The notes: a model not told the origin generated them from the sequence alone. 64,000 nt of DNA from Gilvimarinus polysaccharolyticus (GCF_001187555.1 NZ_LFIJ01000001.1:1576078-1640077); one strand, 5' to 3'; counted from the stretch's first letter, positions 37,718 to 47,290 are shown. Made by a program: numbers and translations.

Positions 37718-38563
37718 TTAATAAACAGCAATACTGTGTTGCATTAATGCACGCGCCAATACTTCATCGAGATTTTCCAATTGATCGTATTCGATTTCAA
37801 TAATGGCAAAATGCGCGGTTTTTAATTTTTCGCGAGCATCTAAATGCTCGGCCAGTGCGCCGGGCCCTGTGGGTTTACCCCAATAGACAATCGCTAATTG
37901 CTGTTGCGGCAAATAAAAATCAACTGTTAACCGCTCTGCCTGTCCGGCGCCACTCGGCAATACTAAGGTGTAATCTACCGCGTGAGTCAGGCCCGCCACA
38001 TACAGCCAGTTATCAATTAAGGCACGGCCAGCATCACCGGGTTCATGCCCATCAGTACAAGTGGTGGCCGAGGGGGCTAATTGTTGCGCCGCCAACTTAA
38101 GCTGTGGGTTTTCTAGCAGACTTTCGGGCCAAGTCACAAACGGAATCGCGGTAGTATCGCTGATGTGCTGTTGCCCTCCCAAGGCGACGCCGCGCTCGGT
38201 CAAGTGCCAACCATGCACGTGGCGTTTTATCCAGCCGCGCTCGGCCAATAACAAATTAATTAAACGCGCCGGCAAGTTAAGTTTTTGCGCCAAGCTCCGC
38301 GCACTTAAGGGAGCGTCTGGCAACAAACGCAAGACGCTGTGTTGGCGCAACGATTCGGGCCAAACAATATACTCACCATACTTGGGGTGATTGGCGTAAG
38401 TCCCACCTTCAAAGCGGCCCTTTTCGGTCAAGTGCCAATGGCCATCCACCTTAACGATCCAACCGCTATTAGCCAGCAAGATAAACAGCTCTTTACTGTC
38501 TTTACCAATCGTCCGCGCCAATGCCGTAGTGGATAAATGCTTATGTACTTGCTTATCTTGCAT
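37718..38563 (-). CDS. Nuclease-like protein with a duplicated N-terminal domain
   Basis: A 281-residue protein of a family often left as hypothetical (some relatives are wrongly called glycerol kinase). Two similar blocks are visible: residues about 8-75 (LFILLANSGWIVKVDGHWHLTEKG, then GEYIVWPESL) and about 85-155 (LINLLLAERGWIKRHVHGWHLTERG, then FVTWPESL). Each looks like a winged-helix DNA-binding unit. The C-terminal part (LTVDFYLPQQQLAIVYWG, then EIEYDQLENLDEVLA) has a PD-(D/E)XK-like layout. So a DNA-related role is inferred, not proven. A GGAAGG site precedes the ATG; the HIT gene follows. Confidence 0.72.
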   Translation of the reverse strand: MQDKQVHKHLSTTALARTIGKDSKELFILLANSGWIVKVDGHWHLTEKGRFEGGTYANHPKYGEYIVWPESLRQHSVLRLLPDAPLSARSLAQKLNLPARLINLLLAERGWIKRHVHGWHLTERGVALGGQQHISDTTAIPFVTWPESLLENPQLKLAAQQLAPSATTCTDGHEPGDAGRALIDNWLYVAGLTHAVDYTLVLPSGAGQAERLTVDFYLPQQQLAIVYWGKPTGPGALAEHLDAREKLKTAHFAIIEIEYDQLENLDEVLARALMQHSIAVY

Positions 38564-38964
38564 AACCTTCCGTATCCAACAGCCTGCTTACCACATTAAT
38601 ACTCAAGCGTAACATGATATTACAGAACGTCTATAGAGTCGTGAATGTATCCCGCAGCCGGCGACGAAGCGCCAAATTTAATCCTCTGCGCCAGTCAAGT
38701 GCAGACCTATTAGAAGGCTGCATCGTTACCAAGATGCAGCACAGTAAAGCAACACAAAAGCAGTATTGGTTAATTTTCTGGCCAAACAGAAAAGTAACTC
38801 GCCAGCGATTGATGACACCCAAGCCGAAGGTGATGACACAGCAAATCGTATGACACCATTACTCATAAGTAACCACAATTAGGTTGAAAGCTCTGCGCCC
38901 AAGCTACCCTCTTAAAAATACTACTGGTCAAACCCTAGCCAATCGCCTATACTGCGCGCCTCAG
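38564..38964. other. Intergenic region with a remnant of the dispersed repeat
   Basis: About 400 bp without a convincing gene. A short piece of the dispersed repeat (TTTTCTGGCCAAACAGAAAAG) is at 38768-38803. Promoter sequences for the leader that follows are expected near its right end. Confidence 0.5.
38768..38803 (-). repeat. Dispersed repeat, short remnant (copy 6)
   Basis: GGTTAATTTTCTGGCCA and ACAGAAAAGTAACTCGCC match the hairpin block of the copies at 54.9 and 55.9 kb in the same orientation. Only this hairpin portion is preserved. Confidence 0.6.
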
Positions 38965-39422
38965 TAAAGCCCACCTACTAAAGAGCCGCTATTTGTAAGG
39001 CTCGTCTGCGTGCACAGAACACTGCAGGGTAATGCTGATTGGCTCTAGACTTTGGCCGCTCGATCTTATCGAACGCCAGAAAATCGGAGCCCGGGAGGAA
39101 GCTAGAACATGGCTTCCCGGCAGTGTGTATACCATGCATGTGTCTCGCCTGTGCTTATTTTGGCGCCTAGCGCCCCTAGTTTTCTTCGCAGCTGTATTTT
39201 TAGCAAACTGTGTTGTTAACACCAAGCCGAACGGCGAATACCCGAGTTTAAGCAGTAGCTTTGCTACCGTTCTCGGCAGTTGTTTGTGTTGCACTTTATC
39301 GTAAGCGTCGCCTTTAGGTGTGCGCCATCGCGATCATTCCGGGTCAAAAACTCCGCCTCACGGCGCGCTTTGTCGCGTCAACGTAAAAGAATGTTGCGCT
39401 ATTTGCGCACCGGGATAAATTA
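38965..39422 (+). promoter_or_regulatory. Long structured leader of the DEAD-box helicase gene
   Basis: About 450 bp upstream of the helicase ATG hold several compact hairpins. CGAT-CTT-ATCG is at 39061-39071. A bulged CCGGGA/TCCCGG plus AGC/GCT stem is at 39091-39120. GGCGC-CTA-GCGCC is at 39162-39174. A nested CCGAG/CTCGG with GTAGC-TTT-GCTAC is at 39242-39276. Open frames on both strands here carry no domain and lack ribosome binding sites. Cold-shock DEAD-box genes commonly have long regulatory leaders, so a structured 5' untranslated RNA, perhaps temperature-responsive, is the best reading. A separate small RNA is possible. Confidence 0.5.
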
Positions 39423-41156
39423 ATGACCACAGAAACTCTTACATTTTCCGATCTGGCCTTGTCTGCGCCAGTATTAAAAGCCGTAACCAAAGTTGGCTAC
39501 GAAGTACCTTCACCGATTCAAGCCGCTGCTATTCCTGCGCTGCTAGCCGGTAAAGATATCGTTGGTTTGGCGCAAACAGGTACCGGTAAAACCGCCGCCT
39601 TTGCCCTGCCTATGTTGTCACAAGTTGATGTGACTAAATCGCACACTCAAATTCTAGTATTGGCCCCGACCCGCGAACTTGCTATTCAGGTGGCCGAAGC
39701 GTTTCAACGCTACGCCAGCGAAATGTCTGGCTTTCATGTCCTGCCAATTTACGGCGGCCAAGACATGCGCGGCCAATTGCGTCAGTTAAAGCGCGGCGCA
39801 CAAGTCGTTGTCGGCACCCCAGGACGTGTAATGGATCACTTACGTCGCAACAGCCTCGACCTGTCTAAGTTAACCAACTTAGTGCTGGACGAAGCTGATG
39901 AAATGCTGCGTATGGGCTTTATCGACGACGTATCGTGGATTTTAGAACACACCCCAGCGACCCGCCAAACGGCGTTGTTCTCGGCCACTATGCCAAAAGA
40001 GATTCGTCGCGTCGCCACTACTTACTTGCGCGAACCAGAAGAAATTCGGATTGCTAACGAAAGTAAAACTGGCGCCAATATCGAACAAGTTTACTGGATG
40101 GTCAGCGGCACCAACAAACTAGACGCCCTAACCCGCATCCTAGAAGTCGAGCCGTTTGATGCCATTATTATGTTTGTACGCACCAAAACGGCCACGGTAG
40201 AGCTGGCCGAAAAGTTAGAAGCGCGCGGTTACTCGGCCGCTGCAATTAACGGTGATATGAACCAGCAATTGCGCGAGCGCACCATCGAGCGTTTAAAGAA
40301 CAAGAAACTGGATATCTTGGTTGCCACCGACGTTGCCGCACGCGGTATTGACGTAGAGCGTGTAAGCCACGTTATTAACTATGATATTCCTTACGATAGC
40401 GAAGCTTACGTTCACCGTATTGGCCGTACCGGCCGTGCTGGTCGTTCGGGCAAGGCGATTTTGTTTGTCGCCCCGCGCGAAAAACGCCTGCTGTTTGCCA
40501 TCGAGAAAGCCACCTCACAGCGCATTGAAGCGATGAAACTGCCAAGCGGCGACACCATCACTGCGGCGCGTGTTGATCAGTTTTTCCAAGGCATTAACGA
40601 GGTGTTAGAGTCGGATCAAGACTTAAGCTTCTTTGATGACCTGCTAGGAAACTACTGCCGTGAAAAAGAAATTGAGCCTGAAAAACTAGCCATGGTTATG
40701 GCTTACTTGTTGCAAAAAGATCGTCCGCTACAAGTTAAACTGGCCGATATTAAACCCGACCCTGTACGCGAAAAACGCGAGCGCAGTGATCGTGGTGAAC
40801 GCAGTGATCGTGGCGAGCGTCGTTCACGCGGTCCAGAAGAAGGCATGAAGCGCTTCCGTATCGAAGTTGGCCGCAACCACAATGCGCGTCCAGGCGACAT
40901 TGTTGGCGCTATTGCAAACGAAGCAGGCTTACAGAGCCGTCAAATCGGACAAATCAAATTGTTTGATACTTTCTCGACTCTGGATCTACCAAACGACATG
41001 GATGCAGCAATGGCACAAAAAATTGCCAGCATTCATGTACGTGGGCAAGTGCTATCGTTAAGCGAAGATCGCGGCCCCGCCCGTAAAGGTGCAGGTGCTC
41101 CCGGCGGCAGCTTTAAGCCAAGAAACAAAAAGAAGAAGTTTGCCAACACTAAGTAA
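39423..41156 (+). CDS. deaD: DEAD-box RNA helicase DeaD/CsdA
   Basis: A 577-residue ATP-dependent RNA helicase of the DeaD/CsdA type, involved in ribosome assembly and cold-shock RNA unwinding. Motif I AQTGTGKT is at 50-57, PTRELAIQ at 82-89, DEAD at 156-159, then SAT and HRIGRTGRAGR. A DbpA/CsdA-type RNA-binding domain follows (about 480-550, MKRFRIEVGRNHNARPGDIVGAI), preceded by a repetitive RSDRGERSDRGERRSRG stretch. The tail is basic (KPRNKKKKF). A GGGAT site precedes the ATG. It is monocistronic, with a long leader and a strong terminator. Confidence 0.95.
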   Translation: MTTETLTFSDLALSAPVLKAVTKVGYEVPSPIQAAAIPALLAGKDIVGLAQTGTGKTAAFALPMLSQVDVTKSHTQILVLAPTRELAIQVAEAFQRYASEMSGFHVLPIYGGQDMRGQLRQLKRGAQVVVGTPGRVMDHLRRNSLDLSKLTNLVLDEADEMLRMGFIDDVSWILEHTPATRQTALFSATMPKEIRRVATTYLREPEEIRIANESKTGANIEQVYWMVSGTNKLDALTRILEVEPFDAIIMFVRTKTATVELAEKLEARGYSAAAINGDMNQQLRERTIERLKNKKLDILVATDVAARGIDVERVSHVINYDIPYDSEAYVHRIGRTGRAGRSGKAILFVAPREKRLLFAIEKATSQRIEAMKLPSGDTITAARVDQFFQGINEVLESDQDLSFFDDLLGNYCREKEIEPEKLAMVMAYLLQKDRPLQVKLADIKPDPVREKRERSDRGERSDRGERRSRGPEEGMKRFRIEVGRNHNARPGDIVGAIANEAGLQSRQIGQIKLFDTFSTLDLPNDMDAAMAQKIASIHVRGQVLSLSEDRGPARKGAGAPGGSFKPRNKKKKFANTK

Positions 41157-41173
41157 TAAGTAGCCGTAAACGT

Positions 41174-41207
41174 AAAAAAGGGGTGACTTTTTAGTTACCC
41201 CTTTTTT
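41174..41207 (+). terminator. Intrinsic terminator of deaD
   Basis: AAAAAAGGGGTGACT, TTTT loop, AGTTACCCCTTTTTT. The stem is strong, with an A-tract before it and a T-tract after it. Confidence 0.9.
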
Positions 41208-41321
41208 ATGATTTTTTATCATCTCGGTTAGTTTTATAACACAGCTTTATGACGTAGCAAGATCGCAAGAAGTTGGCCTAAGCTGAGGCGATCAAAGTGT
41301 AGCTGTACAATCTACCGGCAA

Positions 41322-41654
41322 CTAAGCCGAAATAAACATCAACCACACTATCGCAGCTGCCGCCCCTATCAACACGCCCCACAACACCCGTGCCGATTTA
41401 ACCGAGCTTGCCGCAGAACTTTCATCCGCAGCAGAAGCTGGGGTAGCATCCCACTGCTCAGTCACCTCTCGAGCGCGGCTATAATCTTGCGTATCAACCA
41501 TTACCCGCACCACCCCCAACGCTTGTAGCTCGCCTATCCCACCCTGTAAATAAGCGCCTTGAACATGAGCCGTAATACCGGTTTGACTCAGCACATCAAC
41601 AATCATTTGTGCCTCTAGTGTGTTAGCGGCTTGATAGAGCAATACGTCACTCAT
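41322..41654 (-). CDS. DUF2007 domain-containing protein
   Basis: A 110-residue protein with an N-terminal DUF2007 domain (LLYQAANTLEAQMIVDVLSQTGITAHVQGAYLQGG), a ferredoxin-like signal-transducing-type fold, and a C-terminal transmembrane helix (about 90-108). Function unknown. AGGAG precedes the ATG. It lies 28 bp after the YdbT-like gene and probably belongs to the same operon. Confidence 0.82.
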   Translation of the reverse strand: MSDVLLYQAANTLEAQMIVDVLSQTGITAHVQGAYLQGGIGELQALGVVRVMVDTQDYSRAREVTEQWDATPASAADESSAASSVKSARVLWGVLIGAAAAIVWLMFISA

Positions 41655-41682
41655 AGGTAACTCCTATACAAATAAAAGCACG

Positions 41683-43164
41683 CTACAACCAAGCGCGACG
41701 ATAATTGACCACATCGGTGAGCAATGAATCGCGCATCTGATTGGCCAGCGCAATAGGTAAACAGGGAATCGTCATCACCCCATCGGCGCTCCATACTTGC
41801 AGGTGAACCAAGCCAAAACAACGTGATATTGGCGTGGCAACCACTCGAATTTTTTGCAATTTACCCGTAGGTAACCAACGTTCGGTAAAACCGATAAAGC
41901 CGGTGCGCAGTGCCAGCCAATCACTATCACGGTAATACCCAAGACAGTACCAGCGGCGCTTAAAATAAAGATAAATCAGAGGCAGTAACAACAAACCCCA
42001 CACAGCCGCTGTACCAAGTAAAAAACAGCCAAACAAAACACTAAGGCCGAGCAAGAACGCCATAAACATGACCGGAAACAACCAATAGGATCGACTCACC
42101 CACTGCCAACTGGCCGACGGCAATGACAGCTCGCCACGCAGCAGTAATAGATTAATAATATCCAGCACAGGTACTTCAAAACGTTGATTGTTTTGTGCCT
42201 GCATCGCGCCAAAGCTGCCCGCCTTACTAATAACCATACTGTGGCGGCGCAGTAACCTAGCAATTAAACCTTGAGTAATAGTGACCTTTTGCAGCTTATA
42301 GTGTTTAAAGCCACGGGTGCGAATGGTGGTTAAGCCGGCTCGGTACTGAAAGCTGTCGCCAACTCGGGTTAGCTGATAATCCCAATAGCGCACCAGCGCC
42401 AATACCACCGACAAACCAAACAACAGTGTAGTACCGGCCAGCACCGCCAACAGTCCCAGCACCAAAGTCGCCGAAATGGCTAAATTCTCGCTCACCCAGC
42501 TAATCAGTGCGTAGGCTTGGGAGTGCTCAATAGAGGCTACCGATGACTCCAACAGCGGCCCGATATATTGCCCGAGCGGAGCCGCCAATGGTGCCAAGTA
42601 CAGCAAGGTGTTGTGCATTAAACCGTAACGGAGAATCTCGGCGGGCCCTAAACGCAGTGAAAAATCTGCCTCGGTTGTCGCGGAGGCATCATCGGCTGGT
42701 AGCTCTGCCGTTGCCGCCTGCTCTAGCACCAAGCGGCGTAAGCTTTCGGCCGCAGCAACGCTAAGCCCAGGCACATCGACCTCTTGCTGGGCAGAGCCTG
42801 CGCTTTCAAAGCCTAGCGTGGCTAAACCAAAAGGCCGAAAATAAAACGGATGGACAATATCGGCTTGCTGCACACGCTCAAAGTCCAGCGTTAAGCGTTT
42901 ACGATTAAGCACACCCGAGCGCAGCGTCAGGCGCTTTTCTTCTACCTTAAAACTAAAAAACCAATACTGTAAAAAAACGCCCACAACCAATAACAACAAC
43001 GCCGCCGGTATACCATAGGTAAACGCCATGCGGCGCACTTGCTCGCCGCCGGCAAGCAACGGCACCAGTGCCGGCCAAAAATTCATTAGGTGCGGTAAAG
43101 ATTTAACAAAGAAATAGACCGTAGCAATAGGCGACACCCGTTGCCATTGGTTATTCGGCTGCAT
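41683..43164 (-). CDS. Bacterial PH (bPH2) domain membrane protein, YdbT type
   Basis: A 493-residue inner-membrane protein with about six hydrophobic segments and three bPH2 domains, each after a membrane pair (KRLTLDFERVQQADIVHPFYFRPFGL; GFKHYKLQKVTITQGLIARLL; TGKLQKIRVVATPISRCFGLVHLQVWSADG). This is the YdbT architecture. Role unknown; proposed links are to envelope stress and membrane composition. The ATG at 43162-43164 behind GAGGAG overlaps the upstream stop by 14 bp, so it is coupled to the smaller YdbS-like partner. Confidence 0.85.
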   Translation of the reverse strand: MQPNNQWQRVSPIATVYFFVKSLPHLMNFWPALVPLLAGGEQVRRMAFTYGIPAALLLLVVGVFLQYWFFSFKVEEKRLTLRSGVLNRKRLTLDFERVQQADIVHPFYFRPFGLATLGFESAGSAQQEVDVPGLSVAAAESLRRLVLEQAATAELPADDASATTEADFSLRLGPAEILRYGLMHNTLLYLAPLAAPLGQYIGPLLESSVASIEHSQAYALISWVSENLAISATLVLGLLAVLAGTTLLFGLSVVLALVRYWDYQLTRVGDSFQYRAGLTTIRTRGFKHYKLQKVTITQGLIARLLRRHSMVISKAGSFGAMQAQNNQRFEVPVLDIINLLLLRGELSLPSASWQWVSRSYWLFPVMFMAFLLGLSVLFGCFLLGTAAVWGLLLLPLIYLYFKRRWYCLGYYRDSDWLALRTGFIGFTERWLPTGKLQKIRVVATPISRCFGLVHLQVWSADGVMTIPCLPIALANQMRDSLLTDVVNYRRAWL

Positions 43165-43687
43165 CGAGCAGCTCCTCGGCCACAACTTGCTCTGTCAGAT
43201 AATTTTTTAAACGGTGCGCCGTTGCAGTAGGCAAACCCGGTATTTTCACATCCGATTGATTACCCCCTGCGGTATAAATGACCAATTTACTTAAGCCGTA
43301 TAAACGCTCCAGCGGCCCCTGAGTTACCTCGGTGTGTTGCACGCGGTTATTAGCCGCCGAGGTGGTTGCGTGCCACCAAAAACCAACCCGTACATGGACA
43401 TCTTGTTCACGCAATAAATACTGGGTGTGTTTTACACGGCGCGGCGCCCACAACAACAATAAAAACAGCCCCAACAGCAGTACACCGCCCAAAACCGTTG
43501 TAACAACTGGCAATATCACAGGGTCGGCAAACCACATAACGACCAGTGCAACACTAGTGATGATGGTTAAATAGATAAGCACAACAATACGTAACACCGA
43601 GCAGTAGGCGCGTTCGATGGGCTGCCAAGGCTCGGCTAATAACGGTGGGAGAGTATCATCGGTAACAACGGTATCGGCCTGTGGCAT
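43151..43687 (-). CDS. Bacterial PH (bPH2) domain protein, YdbS type
   Basis: A 178-residue protein with two central transmembrane segments (about 32-52 and 57-82) followed by one bPH2 domain (about 92-165: NNRVQHTEVTQGPLERLYGLSKLVIYTAGG, then IPGLPTATAHRLKNYL). It is the usual small partner of YdbT-type proteins and is translated in overlap with it. The pair is common in bacteria, with unknown biochemical role. Confidence 0.85.
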   Translation of the reverse strand: MPQADTVVTDDTLPPLLAEPWQPIERAYCSVLRIVVLIYLTIITSVALVVMWFADPVILPVVTTVLGGVLLLGLFLLLLWAPRRVKHTQYLLREQDVHVRVGFWWHATTSAANNRVQHTEVTQGPLERLYGLSKLVIYTAGGNQSDVKIPGLPTATAHRLKNYLTEQVVAEELLDAAE

Positions 43688-43768
43688 AGCAGTCCTTGTT
43701 TTTATTGTTTAAAGGAATGCTGATTGTCGCCTTAAAGTACAGCCACAGGCAAGCGAGTTTAGTGCAGT

Positions 43769-44056
43769 TTAAAAATCGTCGTACATTTGAATATGATAGC
43801 CGTCCTTTAGCGCTTCGCTTAAGGCCTTATCGGCAGCGACAACACGTTTATCCGCGAGCAGCGAGGCCGGTACACCTTTGCGCTTGCTGATGCTAATCTC
43901 GGTAAAACCCGCGCGCATTAAATAAATCTTACACAACTGTTCGGCGCCAAACAGGTCGGTAAAATTAATATAAACAATAAATGGCACTTGTTGGCCGGTT
44001 TTAACGTCTTCATCTATGTCTTTGCGTGCTGTTGCATCGGCAGAAAATATGTACAT
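43769..44056 (-). CDS. Conserved-looking protein of unknown function
   Basis: A 95-residue small acidic protein (MYIFSADATARKDIDEDVKTG, then VPFIVYINFTDLFGAEQLCKIYLMRAGF, ending GYHIQMYDDF). It has no signal peptide, membrane segment or known domain. An AAGG site precedes the ATG, the codon use is like its neighbours, and it is transcribed the same way as rapA, 27 bp past rapA's terminator. It looks like a real gene, but no function can be given. Confidence 0.65.
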   Translation of the reverse strand: MYIFSADATARKDIDEDVKTGQQVPFIVYINFTDLFGAEQLCKIYLMRAGFTEISISKRKGVPASLLADKRVVAADKALSEALKDGYHIQMYDDF

Positions 44057-44082
44057 AAAAGTACCTTGTATTTTTTAAGCAA

Positions 44083-44116
44083 AGCGGCGCCAGTAATAAG
44101 CTTAGCTGGCGCCGCT
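44083..44116 (-). terminator. Terminator of rapA
   Basis: AGCGGCGCCAG and CTGGCGCCGCT, an 11-bp perfect stem, 8 bp past the rapA stop. The U-tract is poor on the minus strand, but the stem is very stable. Confidence 0.75.
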
Positions 44117-44124
44117 ACTTTTGG

Positions 44125-47076
44125 TTAAACCGCCACAATTACTCGCACCGCATCCAGCTTTAAACTGGCTTGCTCTAGGTGCTGTACGGTAGCGTTAAGC
44201 TGTTGTTGCAGCTGGTCTATTTCGGTTTGGCGTACATTGGGGTTAACCTTGGCCAGCTCTTGCAGTCGGCTAATTTCGGCGCCTAGCAACTGCTGGGCAC
44301 TGGCCAGTGCCGCATTGACTTGGGTGTCGCGCTCGGGGGCTATCATTTCTTCTGCGCGGTCGAGTAAGCCGGCAATCTGTGCACGCGAGTGCCGCACGAG
44401 CTCTTGTGATGTTACGCGCGGTACTTTTTTGACTACTTTGGCGAGCTTGTCGGGACTTAACACGGCGGCAAAGTTTTTGCCGTTTACATCAAGCAGTACC
44501 CGCATAACAGCATCTTGTAAGTAGCGTGTTAATTGCAGTTGTTGCGGCGCGGGGCAATGCAAACAAAACACCGCCTCGACCATTAAAGTGCCGGGTTTTA
44601 ACGGTGGCAGCTTTAACGTCGCAACCGCTGTGTTGCCAAACTCGGTATCCAAAATCAGCTCTAGCGCACCGCGTACTAGCGGATGCTCCCATGTGGCAAA
44701 GCTAATATCATCGCGCTCCAGCGCCTGCTGGCGATCAAACGTAATGGTCAAACCCGATTCGGGCAAGCCAGGAAACGGGTCGACCTTCATGTGCTCGCCG
44801 GGGTGCAGCACCCAACTGTTCTCACTGTGGCGCTCGTAATCGACGTTAAAGCTATCGAGCACACGCATTAAAAAGTCGGGCAATACTACGCCCTCGTCTT
44901 GTTGCTGTAGTTGCTCGACCAATTGCGCCGCCACCTGCGGGCGACAAGAGTTTAGCTCTAACAAGCGATCGCGCCCGGCTTGCAGCTCAGCGTTTAGAGC
45001 CTGCGAGAAAGCGGCTGTCTCGTCTACCAGTGCATTAAGTCCATCGCCGCCACTGCTGCTACTGAGAGCCTGTGTTAGTTCATCGCCAAAACGCGCAAAA
45101 GCGGCATGGCCAATAGCGCAGGTATGGGTAAAAGCATTAATACCTTCGTGATACCAACGGGCCAGTTTCTCTTGCGCGGTTAAACCCTCGGGGGCGGTGT
45201 ACAAAGGAACATGCAGATGAATCTCACCGGCTTGACCAATACGATCGAGCCGACCGATGCGCTGTTCTAAAAGATCGGGGTTAAGCGGTAAATCAAACAA
45301 CACTAGATCTTGCGCAAATTGAAAGTTGCGACCTTCGCTGCCAATTTCTGAGGCGATCAACACCTGCGCACCGTCTTCCATATCGGCAAAATAAGCGGCG
45401 GCGCGGTCGCGCGCAATTAGGTTCATGTTCTCGTGGAATACCGCCGAGGCAACGCCTTGGCGCAAACGCAAATACAGCTCTAGCTCTTGCGCAGTATCGC
45501 TATCGGCGCAAATCACTAAGATTTTTTGCCCACGACGCGCTTTAATAAACGCTTTTAACCATGCAACGCGCGGGTCGCTAAGCCACCAATCACCCTGCGC
45601 TGCCCAGTAGTATTCGGGGTGCAGCTGGCTGGCAAGTTCACGGCCGGCCAACGCCTCGGCATCGGCCGAATCCAGCGCAATCGGGTGCTCGTGTAAATGT
45701 CGTGTCGGAAACCCTTTTACCGCATGACGTGTGTTGCGCAACAAAACCCGGCCAGTGCCGTGACGATCCAGCAACACGGTTACCAGCTCGTCAATGGCGG
45801 CGGCCAGTGATTGTTGTTCGGCTTGCTGTTGCGCGGCGGCAATCGCATCGGCGTCTAAATATTCGGCCAGCGCGCTCCAGTGCTCGGCCGGCAAACTGCC
45901 AATCTGCTCTGGAGTGTCGGGGCGCTGCGCCAGAATTTGCTCGACTAAATCACTTAAAGGTTTATAGCTTTGTTGCTCGGCGATAAACGTTGCAAAATCG
46001 TAGTAGCGGTCGGGGTCTAGCAAACGCAAGCGGGCAAAGTGACTCTCAAGCCCTAGTTGCTCGGGGGTGGCGGTTAGCAGCAGTAAACCGCGGGCACGGC
46101 TGGCCAATTGCTCGATAGCGATATACTCATCGCTGACGTGGCTGGGGCTCCAACTCAAGTGATGCGCCTCATCGACCAGCAGCATATCCCACTCGGCGGC
46201 TAACGCTTGCTGTAAACGCTGCGGGTTGGCAGTTAAAAAGTCCAGTGAGCACAATACTAATTGCGCCGACTCAAACGGGTTAATCTCGTCCGCCTCAAGA
46301 CTATCAAGCAACTGCTCGTCGTCCATATCAAAATCGAGCATATCGTCTTCGGTGCCGTCCAGCGCTTGGCAGCGCTCTTCATCAAGCAGCGTAAACGACA
46401 AGTTAAAACGCCGTAGCATCTCTACCAGCCACTGATGCAACAGTGCCGGCGGCACTACTACCAAGGCGCGCTGGGTGCGGCCGGTAAGTAGCTGACGGTG
46501 TAAGATTAATCCCGCCTCGATGGTTTTACCCAGACCGACTTCATCGGCCAGTAACACTCGCGGCGCAAACCGGCTGGCAACTTGCTCGGCAATATACAAT
46601 TGGTGGGGCAACAGCGACACTTTAGGCCCTGCCAACCCAAATACCCGAGTACTCTCGATTTGGTGGCGCAGGTTTTGGCTGCGGTAACGCAAAGCAAAAT
46701 GATTGCTGCGATCAATTTGGCCCGAGAATAAACGCTCGCGTGGCTTGCTAAACTGCACAAAGCTATCAAGCTCAAATTCGGGGATCGCGCGTATCTCGCC
46801 GTCGTCATTTAAGGCTTGATACAACAAACAACCACCCTGCTCGATCACTTGCTGCACCACCAACCACTGCCCGGCCTGATGCTTTACGCGTTCGCCTTCG
46901 GCGTAGCGTACCCGGCTAAGGGGAGCCTCTTTGAGCGAATAAGTCCGACGTTGTTCGGCGGCGGGAAAGCCGATATCCACCGTACTACCCTCGACTTGCA
47001 GTACCACACCTAAACCCAGCTCGGGTTCAGTATCACTTACGTAACGTTGACCGACAGTAACTACTGTTTGCGACAC
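44125..47076 (-). CDS. rapA: RNA polymerase-associated ATPase RapA
   Basis: A 983-residue Swi2/Snf2 protein that binds RNA polymerase and helps it recycle after transcription. N-terminal Tudor-like domains (about 1-105) precede the ATPase core: motif I LLADEVGLGKTIEAG (175-189), DEAH at 302-305, helicase lobe ASEIGSEGRNFQFAQ and QRIGRLDRIGQ. A C-terminal region of about 400 residues is typical of RapA. Length is near E. coli (968). GTG start with a GAGG site. It is divergent from the mutarotase gene. Confidence 0.95.
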   Translation of the reverse strand: MSQTVVTVGQRYVSDTEPELGLGVVLQVEGSTVDIGFPAAEQRRTYSLKEAPLSRVRYAEGERVKHQAGQWLVVQQVIEQGGCLLYQALNDDGEIRAIPEFELDSFVQFSKPRERLFSGQIDRSNHFALRYRSQNLRHQIESTRVFGLAGPKVSLLPHQLYIAEQVASRFAPRVLLADEVGLGKTIEAGLILHRQLLTGRTQRALVVVPPALLHQWLVEMLRRFNLSFTLLDEERCQALDGTEDDMLDFDMDDEQLLDSLEADEINPFESAQLVLCSLDFLTANPQRLQQALAAEWDMLLVDEAHHLSWSPSHVSDEYIAIEQLASRARGLLLLTATPEQLGLESHFARLRLLDPDRYYDFATFIAEQQSYKPLSDLVEQILAQRPDTPEQIGSLPAEHWSALAEYLDADAIAAAQQQAEQQSLAAAIDELVTVLLDRHGTGRVLLRNTRHAVKGFPTRHLHEHPIALDSADAEALAGRELASQLHPEYYWAAQGDWWLSDPRVAWLKAFIKARRGQKILVICADSDTAQELELYLRLRQGVASAVFHENMNLIARDRAAAYFADMEDGAQVLIASEIGSEGRNFQFAQDLVLFDLPLNPDLLEQRIGRLDRIGQAGEIHLHVPLYTAPEGLTAQEKLARWYHEGINAFTHTCAIGHAAFARFGDELTQALSSSSGGDGLNALVDETAAFSQALNAELQAGRDRLLELNSCRPQVAAQLVEQLQQQDEGVVLPDFLMRVLDSFNVDYERHSENSWVLHPGEHMKVDPFPGLPESGLTITFDRQQALERDDISFATWEHPLVRGALELILDTEFGNTAVATLKLPPLKPGTLMVEAVFCLHCPAPQQLQLTRYLQDAVMRVLLDVNGKNFAAVLSPDKLAKVVKKVPRVTSQELVRHSRAQIAGLLDRAEEMIAPERDTQVNAALASAQQLLGAEISRLQELAKVNPNVRQTEIDQLQQQLNATVQHLEQASLKLDAVRVIVAV

Positions 47077-47290
47077 ACTAACCTCAATATTGTTAAGCGG
47101 GCGCGCATAATACTGCGCCTAGCTCTATAACGAAACCTTAAACCTCTTACTCATACTGTGCGCTACGACAACAAATTTGTTAAAATTTGTCACACTTAGT
47201 GAGTTGCCCCACAAACACGCCGCTTTTATCGGCCTTTAAATACCACCAGCAACCGCAGCTTAACGACCAACCAAACCACAACGAGCCCAC
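47077..47290. promoter_or_regulatory. Divergent promoter region between rapA and the mutarotase gene
   Basis: About 210 bp containing the promoters of both genes. An inverted element ACAAATTTGTTAAAATTTGTC is around 47170-47191. No regulator site was recognised with confidence. Confidence 0.4.

Noticed and set aside
39032-39304. A 90-codon open frame upstream of deaD, and a matching one on the other strand (38989-39294)
   Set aside because: Both strands are open, neither has a ribosome binding site, and the DNA is full of hairpins. I treat it as an untranslated structured leader.
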